Part shown: piece after piece, positions 1 to 9,393 of the stretch
Layout: every line of letters begins with the position of its first letter
Numbering within the stretch: the stretch's first letter is position 1
Assembly: GCA_903831295.1 (NCBI GenBank)
Contig: CAIKXA010000046.1
Coordinates: 1 to 34,069 of the forward strand
Reading direction: 5' to 3'
Source of the DNA: an uncultured bacterium
GTDB taxonomy: Bacteria > Planctomycetota > Phycisphaerae > Phycisphaerales > SM1A02
DNA: 34,069 bases
Translations under genes and position numbers: made by a program
The notes under the pieces: generated by a model
Told to the model about the DNA's origin: nothing
Seen by the model: the letters and a program-made list of their open reading frames with translations, nothing else
Database searches by the model: none

Positions 1-813
1 CATGCCCATCAGGCTGTCATTCTTGGCGGTGAATTGAATACCATCGGTCCAACCTGTTGAGAACATTTGGTTCACAACAGATCGTTCAACGCCAAGTTGA
101 TTGGCTGAAGAAACAAGTTCTTCACGAAGGAATGGGCTCTTGAATTGACCCATCATTAAACTCATACCGTTACCCATGTCCTTGTTGATGTAAGCATCTT
201 CAAGATTGGCGGTGGAGTTTGTACCGTTACCACTGTTTGCACCAGCGGTGTTGTATGGACTGCTTGCTGAATTAACAGTTTGTGAACCAGCTGGCAAATA
301 AGCCATGGTCACTTTGTACTGCCAGCTTGGATCAACAACGTTACCGGAGAAGCTGAGCTTGGCTCGGCGAATTTCGGTTCCGTATTGAGCCTTAGTTGCG
401 TTTGTATTACCCGCACCACCAGCTGATATAGGGGCCTTGGAAGCATTCCAAGATGAATTGGTTGACCAGGCGTATGAACTACGAACCTGAACTTGACCAT
501 TCACTTGCAACTTGAAGTTTCCATCTGGGCTGGCAATGAAGAATCCATTGTTGTAGCCAGAGGTTGCTGCGGTTGCTTGAAGGCTTGAGCGGGTGTCCGC
601 GTCTGCCATCACGTCTTGAACTACGCTGCGGATTTGGCTAGCGCGTTCTTCTGTAAGCCACTTGTCGCCGTTTTGGCTCTTCAACTCATTGAGCTCTTTC
701 TTCAACTCAGCGATTTGTGCGTTAGTGTCGTTTGTCGCCTCAACGGACGCTGCTGTAGCCGAAGCGGCAACGGCAGTGAAAGCGAGAAGACCAACAAATT
801 TTGTCAAACTCAT
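1..813 (-). CDS. Outer-membrane porin, phosphate-selective porin O/P-like (N-terminal 271 residues, runs off the window)
   Basis: The gene continues past the window edge, so only 271 residues are visible. Residues 1-22 are a Sec signal peptide with cleavage near ATA-AS. Residues 32-47 (NAQIAELKKELNELKS) form a short coiled coil of the kind seen before trimeric barrels. From about residue 90 alternating polar/hydrophobic strands begin (FKLQVNGQVQVRSSYAW, IRRAKLSFSGNV, YKVTMAYLP), and GQFKSPFLREEL resembles OprP/OprO-type porins. The start is ATG at 813: AGGAG lies 8 nt upstream, and the ATG 5 nt earlier runs straight into a stop. The role would be passive solute uptake through the outer membrane; the substrate cannot be read from the sequence. 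The leader is long and structured (separate entry). Family assignment is by overall pattern, since the C-terminal barrel is missing. Confidence 0.82.
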   Translation of the reverse strand, partial: MSLTKFVGLLAFTAVAASATAASVEATNDTNAQIAELKKELNELKSQNGDKWLTEERASQIRSVVQDVMADADTRSSLQATAATSGYNNGFFIASPDGNFKLQVNGQVQVRSSYAWSTNSSWNASKAPISAGGAGNTNATKAQYGTEIRRAKLSFSGNVVDPSWQYKVTMAYLPAGSQTVNSASSPYNTAGANSGNGTNSTANLEDAYINKDMGNGMSLMMGQFKSPFLREELVSSANQLGVERSVVNQMFSTGWTDGIQFTAKNDSLMGM

Positions 814-968
814 TGCATGTGCTCCTGATATAAAAGTAATTTCTGGTATTCACCCTGACCCTGGGTTCGTACCTTGCGTCATCCACCCTGCCGTCGGTGT
901 CCTTGCCACAAAGGCAAAGACCGGAGGGAGTTCTCAACCTATCGGTCTAAAGAGATCCGTAAGTTGAG
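814..968 (-). promoter_or_regulatory. Structured 5' leader of the porin mRNA (three hairpins)
   Basis: Read on the minus strand, the leader folds into three consecutive hairpins. The first (955-932) pairs TCTC with GAGA and GACC with GGTT around a GATA loop. The second (928-886) has a 9-bp stem, GTCTTTGCC with GGCAAGGAC and loop TTTGT, extended by CCG/CGG and CCCT/AGGG. The third (873-845) pairs GGTA/TACC and ACCC/GGGT around an internal loop CGA/GAA that could form tandem sheared G.A pairs. The third hairpin ends about 20 nt before the AGGAG ribosome site. I do not recognise it as a known riboswitch class. It could be a riboswitch, a protein or sRNA target, or an mRNA-stabilising leader. Confidence 0.5.
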
Positions 969-974
969 GGCAAG

Positions 975-980
975 ATCATA
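975..980 (-). promoter_or_regulatory. Candidate -10 box of the porin promoter
   Basis: TATGAT on the minus strand matches five of six bases of the sigma-70 -10 consensus. It would place the transcript start near 968, just before the first leader hairpin. The best -35 at normal spacing (ACTACA, 18 nt away) is poor, so the call rests on the -10 and its position relative to the leader. Confidence 0.35.
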
Positions 981-1159
981 GTGTCGTTGAATTTATTGTG
1001 TAGTGTTTGGGATAAAAATATTCATTTTTAAGGCGTTAGGGGGGTTTTAAAGGCCTATGTTGGGTTTGTAAGTTGTTGTGCCACAATATGTTGAGTGTTT
1101 TTTAAACATGCAAAATTTTGTTTAGCAAATTTATTTTGCTTTTTTTTGCAATTAGTGCA
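981..1159. other. Intergenic stretch between the porin promoter and the end of radA
   Basis: This AT-rich stretch has long T and A runs and no ORF with coding character. It separates the end of radA from the porin promoter. Any -35 or upstream activator site of the porin promoter should lie at its lower-coordinate end. I see no repeat or RNA gene in it. Confidence 0.6.
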
Positions 1160-1160
1160 G

Positions 1161-1198
1161 AAAAAATTCATTTTTGGGCGCTTTTGAATGACGCGCCC
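1161..1198 (-). terminator. Possible rho-independent terminator after radA
   Basis: On the minus strand GGGCGC (1198-1193) pairs with GCGCCC (1181-1176) across an 11-nt loop, and a run of six T follows at 1166-1161. The T run starts about nine bases after the stem, further than in a classic terminator. An alternative stem (CGCGCC/GGCGCG, 1212-1192) surrounds the radA stop codon and would compete with it. Plausible but weak. Confidence 0.4.
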
Positions 1199-1201
1199 GG
1201 C

Positions 1202-2746
1202 TTAACGGCGCGCTGGTTTTGCGCGGCTTTGGCCAGTTGGATTTGGAGTAAGAAGCTCAAATGCCGCAGAAATATGCTCAATTTTGATTATTTCAAGGGA
1301 CTTAGGAGCTTGGACCTTTTGTGAAGCGGGCACAACTAGGCGGGTTACACCACGTCTTGCGGCCGCGGCAATACGTTCATGCATTTGAGAAACAGGGCGT
1401 AATTGCCCAGAGAGTCCAATTTCACCGATTGCTGCGAAACCATCTGGCACGGCGCGGCCAAGTCGGGCGCCAGCAACTGCAAGTGAAATAGCTAAATCTG
1501 CGGCGGGTTCAAGCACTTTTAGGCCGCCCGCGGCGGCGGCGTAAACATCTTGGTCGCCTAAACGCAGACCGCCGTGTTGTTCTAGCACAGCAATCAACAT
1601 TGCAAGGCGGCTTGCGTCCACGCCCGAGGCTTTTCTTTTTGCGGCGCCAACCAAACCTGTTGCGGTAAGCGCTTGAACTTCCGCAAGCAAGCATCGCGTG
1701 CCGGCCATAGTTGGAACACACACCGAGCCAGGTCGTGGAGCAAGTGACGGGTCCGCGGCAAGCGCGCTTTCATCAACTTGGCGCAGACCAAGCGAAGTCA
1801 TTTCAAATAGACCAACTTCAAGCGTGCTACCAAAACGATTTTTTGCGGCGCGCACAACGCGGTGCGCGTAATGACGGTCGCCTTCGAAACTCAGAACCAC
1901 ATCTACTAAGTGTTCCAACAGGCGCGGGCCTGCAAGTAATCCGTCTTTGGTGACGTGACCCACAATTACAACGATAATTCCCGTTGTTTTTGCAAGCGCA
2001 ACCAAATCAAGCGCGCATCGGCGCAGTTGCGAAACACTGCCGGGAACGGCGTCAATGTCCACGCGGTGAACAAGTTGAATTGAATCAACAACCAACACGG
2101 TTGGATTGAGTTTTCGCGCCTGCTCAATAATGCGCGCAAGATTGCTCTGCGCGTGAATCCATAAATTTTTCTCGCGTGCAATATTTTGAGTGCGTTTGGT
2201 TATGGTGGGAATTTCTTGCGTGTCAGTTGAATCGGATTTGGAATTTTGTGAAAGAGAATTTTCAAATGAAGAAGTTGGCGTGCCTTGCGTGTGGTTGAAA
2301 GAAGTTGTGGTCGCTGTTTCTAAACGCTCAGCGCGAAGGCGCAATTGATGCGCGCTCTCTTCACTGCTTGCGTACAGCACGGTGCTTCCACCATCGGCTA
2401 GAGCCGCAAGAGCTTGCAACAGAAGCGTGCTTTTTCCAATTCCGGGATCGCCACCAAGCAACACAACGCTGCCAGGAACAAATCCGCCGCCAAGCACGCG
2501 GTCAAACTCCGCCACCCCACTGGCAATGCGGGGAATAAGCGACGCCTGAATTTCACCAAGTGGTTGCGCCTCACTTGAGAGCTCAGTGTCCATGTGAACA
2601 CTGACAGGCAACATGCCGGGCGTTGGTTTGGCTTCAACGAATCGCTGCAGCGAATCCCAAGTGCCGCAATCTGGGCACTTGCCCAACCACTTTGGATGGT
2701 TGGCACCACAAGCGCCGCATAGATAAGACACGCGTTCTTTTGCCAC
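1202..2746 (-). CDS. radA: DNA repair protein RadA (Sms)
   Basis: RadA is a RecA-like ATPase that promotes branch migration during recombinational repair. At 514 residues it is longer than the usual roughly 450-460. The N-terminal zinc finger is C10, C13, C24, C27. Walker A is GGDPGIGKST at 98-107, Walker B is VLVVDSIQ near 217-224, and the RadA signature KNRFG is at 302-306. A Lon-protease-like domain makes up the C-terminal third. The extra length is a Ser/Thr/Asn/Gln-rich stretch at about residues 144-192, between the LRAERLE helix and NLWIHAQ. The start is GTG at 2746: the zinc finger follows nine residues later and an in-frame TAG lies four codons upstream, so no ATG is possible. No Shine-Dalgarno sequence is visible. 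The next gene upstream (3034) is divergent. Confidence 0.97.
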   Translation of the reverse strand: MAKERVSYLCGACGANHPKWLGKCPDCGTWDSLQRFVEAKPTPGMLPVSVHMDTELSSEAQPLGEIQASLIPRIASGVAEFDRVLGGGFVPGSVVLLGGDPGIGKSTLLLQALAALADGGSTVLYASSEESAHQLRLRAERLETATTTSFNHTQGTPTSSFENSLSQNSKSDSTDTQEIPTITKRTQNIAREKNLWIHAQSNLARIIEQARKLNPTVLVVDSIQLVHRVDIDAVPGSVSQLRRCALDLVALAKTTGIIVVIVGHVTKDGLLAGPRLLEHLVDVVLSFEGDRHYAHRVVRAAKNRFGSTLEVGLFEMTSLGLRQVDESALAADPSLAPRPGSVCVPTMAGTRCLLAEVQALTATGLVGAAKRKASGVDASRLAMLIAVLEQHGGLRLGDQDVYAAAAGGLKVLEPAADLAISLAVAGARLGRAVPDGFAAIGEIGLSGQLRPVSQMHERIAAAARRGVTRLVVPASQKVQAPKSLEIIKIEHISAAFELLTPNPTGQSRAKPARR

Positions 2747-3033
2747 GCGGTGATTCTACGGCGCAGGCGGATGCCTCGGTGAAATCGGGCGCAAATGCAG
2801 CAATATTTATCACTTTTTGTTTGGCAATACAGACAGCGACACCAATCGAGTCGGAGTTTCGATCGGCGTCGCATAGTGACGAGCAATTAGGTGTGCTGTG
2901 GTGATGCGCCATCGCATCACCAAGTTTGGCAAGTGCGCAAGCGCTCTTGTTAAGAACAATATAGTGCGTCTTTGACAATTTTCACAGTGATTGTTGGAAT
3001 TATTTTAAAAATTGTTTGAAGCGCCAACAGTGA

Positions 3034-3312
3034 GTGAGTGATTACGATGAAGGCGTGCTTGCATTCAAACCAACAAACGATGGACGGGTTGGCGTATCAA
3101 TTTGGAAAACAGTTGATGCGTTGTGGCAACTTGCAAGGCTTGCGGTGTTGTCAAATTTTAAATTACGCGGCGCATATTGGAAGTGGCGCGCCGAAACTGC
3201 TTTTGGAACAAATGCGAAGCGCATGCCATCGCGTGCCGCGCGCTTGAGGGCCGTGCTTCAATATGGCGCTTGGGTTGGACAAATGCGAAGACTTGCCGCG
3301 CGTGGTCGATGA
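3034..3312 (+). CDS. Small conserved-looking hypothetical protein, 92 aa
   Basis: The function is not recognised. The protein is acidic at the very N-terminus and then basic, with many Trp and Arg: IWKTVDALWQLARLAVL (residues 23-39), FKLRGAYWKWRAETAFG (42-58) and RLRAVLQYGAWVGQMRR (70-86). No signal peptide, membrane segment or metal motif is evident. From memory, the YW.WR.ETAFG and AVL.YG.WV..MR patterns resemble short planctomycete proteins of unknown function; no search was run. The start is taken as the GTG at 3034, with no Shine-Dalgarno sequence. GTG at 3030 is out of frame. It is divergent from radA (287 nt apart) and convergent with nuoH (203 nt). Overlapping ORFs in the other frames look random. 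Confidence 0.6.
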   Translation: MSDYDEGVLAFKPTNDGRVGVSIWKTVDALWQLARLAVLSNFKLRGAYWKWRAETAFGTNAKRMPSRAARLRAVLQYGAWVGQMRRLAARGR

Positions 3313-3515
3313 ATTACAAGATTGTTTGTGCTCGCAAAAATGTGCACAACATGTGGCGCGCTGGCATAAGTTGTTTTAGCAAAACACTTTGTGTAAAAAA
3401 TATTTTGTGGACACCCTTACGGTTGCCGCCGTGGGTGTTGATGCGCTGAAATGTTCGCAAGTGAATTCTGGGATGGTGATCAACAGACAAATCTGGTGGA
3501 TGTTTGCCGAGCGAC
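3313..3515. other. Non-coding gap between two convergent genes
   Basis: This stretch separates the end of the small plus-strand gene from the end of nuoH. It holds only scrambled short ORFs and no convincing terminator hairpin. Confidence 0.5.
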
Positions 3516-4871
3516 CTAGTGAATACTCAGCGGGCCCTGGCGCGGATCTGGAATTGCCGCATCGCTCATGGCAATTGGATGGCGGCTAACCGAACCAGTG
3601 CCATCGACCATTGGGCTGAAACGGCTTCCAACCATGGGAATACGGTGATTTGGAGAGGCTTGGCGTGGCATAAGTGGCGAAACCAAATACAGCACCGCGA
3701 TGCAACCAATGGAGCCAATCCAAATGTATGAATTCCAACCCATGAACACGAATCCGGCCGTCATGAGCAACACCATCAGCGAAGTTGGAATAAGGCCTTC
3801 CCAAGCCAGGCGCATGAGTTGATCAAAGCGGAAGCGCGGAAGCGTCCAGCGAATGGCCATGGCGAATGCGACCATGAAGATCACCTTGGCGATCATCACG
3901 GCGAATTGCGCGCCGATGAGAAGCAGGCTGCCTTCAGCTGGCAAGTCGAACCATAAACCGAATGGACTAATGCTCCAGCCACCAAGGAAAAGCAAACTGA
4001 AGAACGCGGCGCCGGTGATAAGGTGGAAGTATTCGCCCAAGAAAAACATGGCGAAGCGCATGCTGGAATATTCCGTGTGGTAGCCGCCAACCAATTCACT
4101 TTCCGCTTCGGCCAAATCAAATGGCGCGCGGTTGGCTTCGGCAAGTAAGCATGTATAGAAGATGATGGCGGCGACAGGTTGCTGCACAATGTTCCACATG
4201 CCGTTGCCGGTTTGAGCCACAACAATTCCGTATGGGTCAAGATTGCCAGCCGTAAGAATGATGCAAAGCAGCGACAAACCCATTGGAATTTCATATGAAA
4301 TCATTTGCGCGCTGGCGCGAAGGCCGCCCAAGAAACTGAACTTGCTATTGCTAGCCCAGCCACCAAGCGCAACGCCGTACACACCAAGGCTTGCGATGGC
4401 CAGCAAATAAATCATGCCAATACTCACCACGGCGCCGCACATTTTCACGCTGATGCCTTCAAGACCAAGCGTTGCGGCAAGACCAAATGGCAAGGTGTCA
4501 AAGTTCAGTGTGCCGGCCCACGGAACAATTGTGAATGTGATCATGGCGGGAACCATGAGCAACGCGGGCGCGATCATGAACAACACCTTGTCGGCGCCCG
4601 CGGGAACAAATTCTTCCTTCATAAGAAACTTCAAACCGTCGGCGATGGGTTGCAACAAGCCGAATGGTCCGGTGCGATTTGGTCCCACGCGGTCCTGCAT
4701 CCATGAACTCAGTTTGCGCTCCAGCATGATTGAGTAGGCGCAACCAATCAAGATCACATGCAACATAATCACGATGACGATAAGGCCAACAATGATTTGC
4801 ATGGTTTGCGGAAGCGCGGGAAGCCATGAAGGCAGATATTGATTCAGGTTGAGCGACATATGGGTTGGCAT
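3516..4871 (-). CDS. nuoH: NADH-quinone oxidoreductase subunit H (complex I, NuoH/ND1)
   Basis: NuoH is the membrane subunit of complex I that, with the peripheral arm, forms the quinone entry channel. The NuoH signatures are plain: RVGPNRTGPFG at residues 61-71, and EANRAPFDLAEAE followed by SELVGGYHTEYSS near residue 245. About eight membrane helices are visible. At 451 residues it is longer than common homologues because of a hydrophilic tail of about 50 residues after the last helix (from about 400, LMPRQASPNHRI onward). The ATG at 4871 gives MPTHMSLNL; the internal ATG at 4859 is equally possible, since neither has a Shine-Dalgarno sequence. carB lies 139 nt upstream on the same strand. 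No other nuo gene is adjacent; nuoA is about 29 kb away in the window. Confidence 0.97.
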   Translation of the reverse strand: MPTHMSLNLNQYLPSWLPALPQTMQIIVGLIVIVIMLHVILIGCAYSIMLERKLSSWMQDRVGPNRTGPFGLLQPIADGLKFLMKEEFVPAGADKVLFMIAPALLMVPAMITFTIVPWAGTLNFDTLPFGLAATLGLEGISVKMCGAVVSIGMIYLLAIASLGVYGVALGGWASNSKFSFLGGLRASAQMISYEIPMGLSLLCIILTAGNLDPYGIVVAQTGNGMWNIVQQPVAAIIFYTCLLAEANRAPFDLAEAESELVGGYHTEYSSMRFAMFFLGEYFHLITGAAFFSLLFLGGWSISPFGLWFDLPAEGSLLLIGAQFAVMIAKVIFMVAFAMAIRWTLPRFRFDQLMRLAWEGLIPTSLMVLLMTAGFVFMGWNSYIWIGSIGCIAVLYLVSPLMPRQASPNHRIPMVGSRFSPMVDGTGSVSRHPIAMSDAAIPDPRQGPLSIH

Positions 4872-5010
4872 TCTAGGCAGATGCTAAAAAATGCAAGTGG
4901 GGGTTGCGGGCGGTTTGTGTAAGGGCGGCAGAAAGACTGCGTTTACCTTTTTGACCGACTATTTTTTGAAACCCGTGATGGCGGATATTTTTGGGGGCGA
5001 CCCGCGTGAA

Positions 5011-8000
5011 TTAGTTATGAACGGGCGTTGAGTGAGGGGATTTATTGGTGGCGCAAGCAATCTGCGGCGTTGGTGTTGATGTGGGTTTGAAAGAGGGTCG
5101 CGCAAGGTGCGGAAAATAATCTTGGATAGCAAACACATTCCATGGTTCGGCTTGCATGCCGGCAATGGCTTGCACCGCGGCGCGCGCGCCAGAAATTGTC
5201 GTAACAATTGGAACCCCACTGCGCACGGCTTGTGCGCGAATTTTCCCCTCGTCGGTTTCGCCACCCTTGCGCGTGGCGGTGTTCAGAATTAAATGCACTT
5301 CACCGCTGCGAATAAGGTCAAGCACGTTGGGGCGCGCGCCTTCAGAAATTTTACGCAGCACGGTGGCGGGAATATTTTGTTTGGAAAGTTCCGCGTGCGT
5401 TCCGTGTGAGGCGAATATTTTGAAACCCATTCGAATGAGCGAGCGTCCGAGTTCACACACGTGACGCTTGTCGCTTTCACGCACCGAGACAAAAACATTT
5501 CCATTGATGGGCAACATCACACCCGCCGCCATTTGCGCTTTGGCAAACGCAACGGGCAGGCTTCGGTCCGCGCCCATGACTTCGCCGGTGGAGCGCATTT
5601 CTGGACCAAGGATCACATCCACGCCAGGAAATTTTGCGAACGGAAAAACGCTTTCTTTCACCGCGAAGAAACCCGCGTCGGGGGTTTCGTGCACATTGAG
5701 TTCATCAAGTGATGCGCCCATCATTACGCGCGCGGCAAGGCGCGCATACGCAACACCCTTCGCCTTGCTGATAAATGGCGTCGTGCGACTGGCGCGCGGA
5801 TTCACTTCAAGCACATAAATCACATCGTCCTTTACGGCCATCTGTACGTTCATAAGTCCGCGCACGCGAAGTTTTTTTGCAAGCGCCATGGACTGCTCTC
5901 GAATGCGGCGCACGATTACCGGCGAAAGTGAATATGGCGGCACGGTGCAAGTGCTGTCGCCCGAATGAATGCCAGCCTCTTCAATGTGCTCCATCACGCC
6001 ACACACAACCGCGCGTGGGTTTGGGCTTTTTTGCGGGACAAGTTTTGTCTGTGAACTTTCGTCGGGCGAGAAGTCCGCGATCACATCAACATCAACCTCA
6101 ATTGCGTCGGCGAGAAAGTGGTCCACCAAGATTGGTGTTTCGGCAAGGTCGCTCACCTCGACGGCCTTGGTCATATAGCGACGCAAACTTGTTTCATCAA
6201 AGCAGGTTTCCATACCGCGTCCACCAAGCACATAACTTGGACGCACTAAAACCGGATAGCCAATGCGACCGGCAATTTCCACGGCTTGCTCAAGTCCGCG
6301 CGCAATACCTGATGGAGGTTGCGCAAGACCAAGTTCATCAATGACTTTCTTAAATCGATCGCGGTCTTCCGCGTCGTCAATACTTTGCAGGCCAGTTCCA
6401 ATAAGTGGAACACCAGCCTTGGCAAGTCCGTGCGCCAAATTCAGCGGAGTTTGCCCACCAAATTGCACAATCACGCCAACAACGCCGCCACTGCGCGCGC
6501 CTTGGTCAATGCCGCCGCCATTCAGGCGCTCAATGCAATTCAGTGTGTCTTCAAGCGTGAGCGGCTCGAAGAAAAGTAAATCACTGGTGTCAAAATCCGT
6601 GCTCACGGTTTCTGGATTGGAGTTGATCATTACGCTTTCAAGACCCATTTCCGCGCATGCGAAAGAAGCTTGGCAACAGCAATAATCAAATTCAATTCCC
6701 TGGCCAATGCGATTGGGTCCACCACCAAGAATGATGACTTTGGGCGTGGCGGTGATTCTGATTTCGTCATCAAGCATGCGCTTGCCGTTGTGGGTGAAGG
6801 CGCGCTCGTATGTGGAATAAAAATATGGAGTGGCGGCGTCAAATTCGGCGGCGCAAGTGTCCACCAGTTTGTACACGGGCTCAATGCCGACATTCTTGCG
6901 ATGCGCGCGCACTTTCAAAATGGTGTCGGTGGTGATGGCGCCTAAATACAAGTTGGCAAGTTGCGCGTCGGAGTAGCCGTGCGCTTTTGCTTGGAACAAA
7001 ATCTCGTTAGGCAATTCATCTAGCGATTTATATTTGCACAACACTTCTTCAAAGGCCACCAACTCCGCAAGTTGAGACACATACCACGGGTCGTAACCAG
7101 TGAGCTCACTAACCCGCTCCACGCTCCACGCGCACTTCAGCGCGTAACGCACGTAATACAAGCGCCCTTGGCTTGCCACAGTAAGTTTTCGCACAAGAGT
7201 TTCTTCCGGGATCGGCCAAGCAGCGCCCCCGACGTCGGCAAGTTTGTTGGCGGTGTCGCGCCGCGCCGCAAGCCACTTGTCGTTGCGATCAAGACCAAAT
7301 CCATGGCGCTTGACCTCCATGGAGCGAATCACTTTTTGCAGCGCTTCTTTAAATGTGCGACCAATGCTCATGGCCTCGCCAACACTTTTCATTTGCGTGG
7401 TGAGGCGTTCGTCGGCTTCCGGGAATTTTTCAAATGTCCAGCGGGGCATCTTCACCACGACATAGTCAAGCGTTGGTTCAAAGCACGCGCTGGTGTTTCC
7501 CACAACATCATTGCGCAGTTCATCAAGCGTGTAGCCAACGGCAAGTTTGGCGGCAATCTTTGCGATTGGAAAACCAGTCGCCTTGCTGGCCAGCGCGCTG
7601 GAGCGACTCACGCGCGGATTCATTTCAACAACAACCATGTCGCCGTTTGCGGGATTCACCGCGAACTGCACGTTGCTACCGCCAGTTTCAACACCCACCG
7701 CGCGCATAATGCTGAACGCCGCGTCGCGCATGCGTTGATATTCCTTGTCGCTCAGCGTCATGATTGGCGCAATGGTGATGCTGTCACCGGTGTGCACGCC
7801 CATGGCGTCTAGATTTTCAATTCCGCACACAATGATGCAATTGTCCTTGCGATCGCGCACCACCTCAAGCTCATATTCCTTCCAGCCCAGCGCGCTTTGA
7901 TCGATCAACACCTGGCCAATCATGCTGGCGGAAATTCCGCGCCGCGTGATTTCTTCAAGCTCATCCATGTTCCACGCAATGCCGCCGCCAGAACCACCAA

Positions 8001-8535
8001 GCGTGAACGCGGGGCGAATGATCGCGGGCAAACCAATTTCTTGCACGAATGCTTTTGCGTCCTCAACCGTTGTCACGGTCCGCGACTTCGGTTGCCTCAG
8101 TCCAAGTTTTTCCACGATGGCGCGGAAGGCCTCGCGATCCTCCGCGCGGTGGATGGCTTTGCGATCAGCGCCGATCATTTCAACATTCATGCGCGCAAGC
8201 GTGCCGTCGTCATGCAGCGCGCACGCGCAATTCAAAGCGGTCTGACCACCAAGCGTTGGCAACAGCGCGTCAATAGGTGTGCCAAGATCGCGCTCCTTCT
8301 CAAGAACCTTTCGCACGGCCTCGGGAGTGATGGGTTCAATGTAGGTGCGGTCGCTAAACGCCGGATCCGTCATAATGGTTGCGGGATTGGAGTTGATCAA
8401 CACAACTCGGTAGCCTTCTTCGCGCAACGCCTTGCATGCCTGCGTTCCGGAATAATCAAACTCACAACCTTGACCAATCACAATTGGTCCGCTGCTGATG
8501 ATCAGGATTGTGTGGATGTCTTCGCGTCGTGGCAT
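5011..8535 (-). CDS. carB: Carbamoyl-phosphate synthase large chain
   Basis: CarB makes carbamoyl phosphate from bicarbonate, ammonia (supplied by CarA from glutamine) and two ATP, for pyrimidine and arginine synthesis. It has two ATP-grasp synthetase halves, each opening with a nucleotide-fold motif ([16 protein letters not shown] near residue 15; [17 protein letters not shown] near 615). A C-terminal MGS-like allosteric domain follows ([19 protein letters not shown] to [11 protein letters not shown]). At 1174 residues it is about 100 longer than the E. coli enzyme. The extra length includes a Gly-rich loop ([13 protein letters not shown]), a hydrophilic loop ([17 protein letters not shown]) in the second half, and a Pro/Thr/Ser-rich C-terminal tail of about 30 residues. 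The ATG at 8535 is the family start. carA is not in the window. Confidence 0.98.
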   Translation of the reverse strand: MPRREDIHTILIISSGPIVIGQGCEFDYSGTQACKALREEGYRVVLINSNPATIMTDPAFSDRTYIEPITPEAVRKVLEKERDLGTPIDALLPTLGGQTALNCACALHDDGTLARMNVEMIGADRKAIHRAEDREAFRAIVEKLGLRQPKSRTVTTVEDAKAFVQEIGLPAIIRPAFTLGGSGGGIAWNMDELEEITRRGISASMIGQVLIDQSALGWKEYELEVVRDRKDNCIIVCGIENLDAMGVHTGDSITIAPIMTLSDKEYQRMRDAAFSIMRAVGVETGGSNVQFAVNPANGDMVVVEMNPRVSRSSALASKATGFPIAKIAAKLAVGYTLDELRNDVVGNTSACFEPTLDYVVVKMPRWTFEKFPEADERLTTQMKSVGEAMSIGRTFKEALQKVIRSMEVKRHGFGLDRNDKWLAARRDTANKLADVGGAAWPIPEETLVRKLTVASQGRLYYVRYALKCAWSVERVSELTGYDPWYVSQLAELVAFEEVLCKYKSLDELPNEILFQAKAHGYSDAQLANLYLGAITTDTILKVRAHRKNVGIEPVYKLVDTCAAEFDAATPYFYSTYERAFTHNGKRMLDDEIRITATPKVIILGGGPNRIGQGIEFDYCCCQASFACAEMGLESVMINSNPETVSTDFDTSDLLFFEPLTLEDTLNCIERLNGGGIDQGARSGGVVGVIVQFGGQTPLNLAHGLAKAGVPLIGTGLQSIDDAEDRDRFKKVIDELGLAQPPSGIARGLEQAVEIAGRIGYPVLVRPSYVLGGRGMETCFDETSLRRYMTKAVEVSDLAETPILVDHFLADAIEVDVDVIADFSPDESSQTKLVPQKSPNPRAVVCGVMEHIEEAGIHSGDSTCTVPPYSLSPVIVRRIREQSMALAKKLRVRGLMNVQMAVKDDVIYVLEVNPRASRTTPFISKAKGVAYARLAARVMMGASLDELNVHETPDAGFFAVKESVFPFAKFPGVDVILGPEMRSTGEVMGADRSLPVAFAKAQMAAGVMLPINGNVFVSVRESDKRHVCELGRSLIRMGFKIFASHGTHAELSKQNIPATVLRKISEGARPNVLDLIRSGEVHLILNTATRKGGETDEGKIRAQAVRSGVPIVTTISGARAAVQAIAGMQAEPWNVFAIQDYFPHLARPSFKPTSTPTPQIACATNKSPHSTPVHN

Positions 8536-8754
8536 TGAAATTTCTCGTGCGTGAAAGTGTTCGCAAAATGCCGTTGTAAATGGCTTTCACAAACAAACCA
8601 AGTCTAGCGAGATGGGTGAAATTGAGAGCGCGTTTCAGGCGCGCAAATAAATAAATATTGAATTGATCTTTGTATTTTTTGGAGGAGGCTTGGAAATCTA
8701 AAGGATGCGCGCCAAGCGATTCATGGACGGCCAAAAAATAATTGGGTCGCTAGC

Positions 8755-9393
8755 ATGGCGTTCGTGATCGCGGCAATAGAAGGTGAACTTATTTCGGTGG
8801 GCGGACAATCGGCGTTAATTCGCTCGGGCGCGATGACCTACGAGGTGCTGATTCCGGCCGCGGACGCGCCGTCGTTGGCGGGCGTGATTGGTTCCAATGT
8901 GAATTTTGTCACGCTGCATTATTTGGAGAGCCAAGGACAGGGTTCCAGCTTTTGGCCGCGCCTGATTGGCTTTCAATCCGTCAGCGACCGTGATTTCTTT
9001 GAGTTGTTGACCAGCGTTAAGGGAATTGGAAATCGCAAGGCGTTGCGTGCGCTGCAGCGCTCGTTCGCGGATATCGCCGCAATGATTGAGCAGAAAGATT
9101 TTGCCGCACTGCAATCTTTGCCCGAGATTGGTCGCAAGACTGCGGAAACAATTGTTGTGGAACTCAAGGACAAAGTTGCGCGATTCACCTTGGGCGCCAC
9201 AAATCCGGCGCGCTCGACCGGCTCGGCCAAACTTTCAGGCGCGGTGGCGGATGCGGTGGTTGTGCTTATGCAACTAGGCGAATCACGCGTTGTCGCCGAG
9301 AGATTGGCGGAACGCGCCGCGCTTGTGGTGGGAAAATCCGCCGCGGCGGAGGCGATTGTCGCGGCGGCCCTGCAACTCAAAGGTCAGGCCTAA
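8755..9393 (+). CDS. ruvA: Holliday junction branch migration protein RuvA
   Basis: RuvA binds four-way DNA junctions as a tetramer and loads the RuvB motor. The 212 residues match the family length. An N-terminal OB-fold (residues 1-65, IAAIEGELISV) is followed by two helix-hairpin-helix motifs, LLTSVKGIGNRKALRAL (about 84-100) and LQSLPEIGRKTAETIVVELKDKV (about 119-141). The C-terminal domain III contacts RuvB. The ATG at 8755 gives the expected short N-terminus. There is no good Shine-Dalgarno sequence at the start, although GGAGGAGG lies 66 nt upstream. It diverges from carB with 219 nt between. The next gene on the strand (9515) has an unrelated function, and ruvB and ruvC are not in the window. 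Confidence 0.96.
   Translation: MAFVIAAIEGELISVGGQSALIRSGAMTYEVLIPAADAPSLAGVIGSNVNFVTLHYLESQGQGSSFWPRLIGFQSVSDRDFFELLTSVKGIGNRKALRALQRSFADIAAMIEQKDFAALQSLPEIGRKTAETIVVELKDKVARFTLGATNPARSTGSAKLSGAVADAVVVLMQLGESRVVAERLAERAALVVGKSAAAEAIVAAALQLKGQA

Noticed and set aside
2398..2886. 162-codon ORF on the minus strand overlapping the start of radA
   Set aside because: It lies in another frame of radA, has high Cys/Arg/Leu scrambled composition and no motif; a shadow of the real gene.
7072..7812. 246-codon ORF opposite carB
   Set aside because: Antisense to a complete, well-conserved carB region, with no recognisable domain; long antisense frames are expected from the codon bias here.
8705..8764. 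20-codon ORF (MRAKRFMDGQ...) before ruvA with GGAGGAGG upstream
   Set aside because: The GGAGG tract is 16 or more bases from the ATG, the frame overlaps ruvA, and nothing suggests coding.
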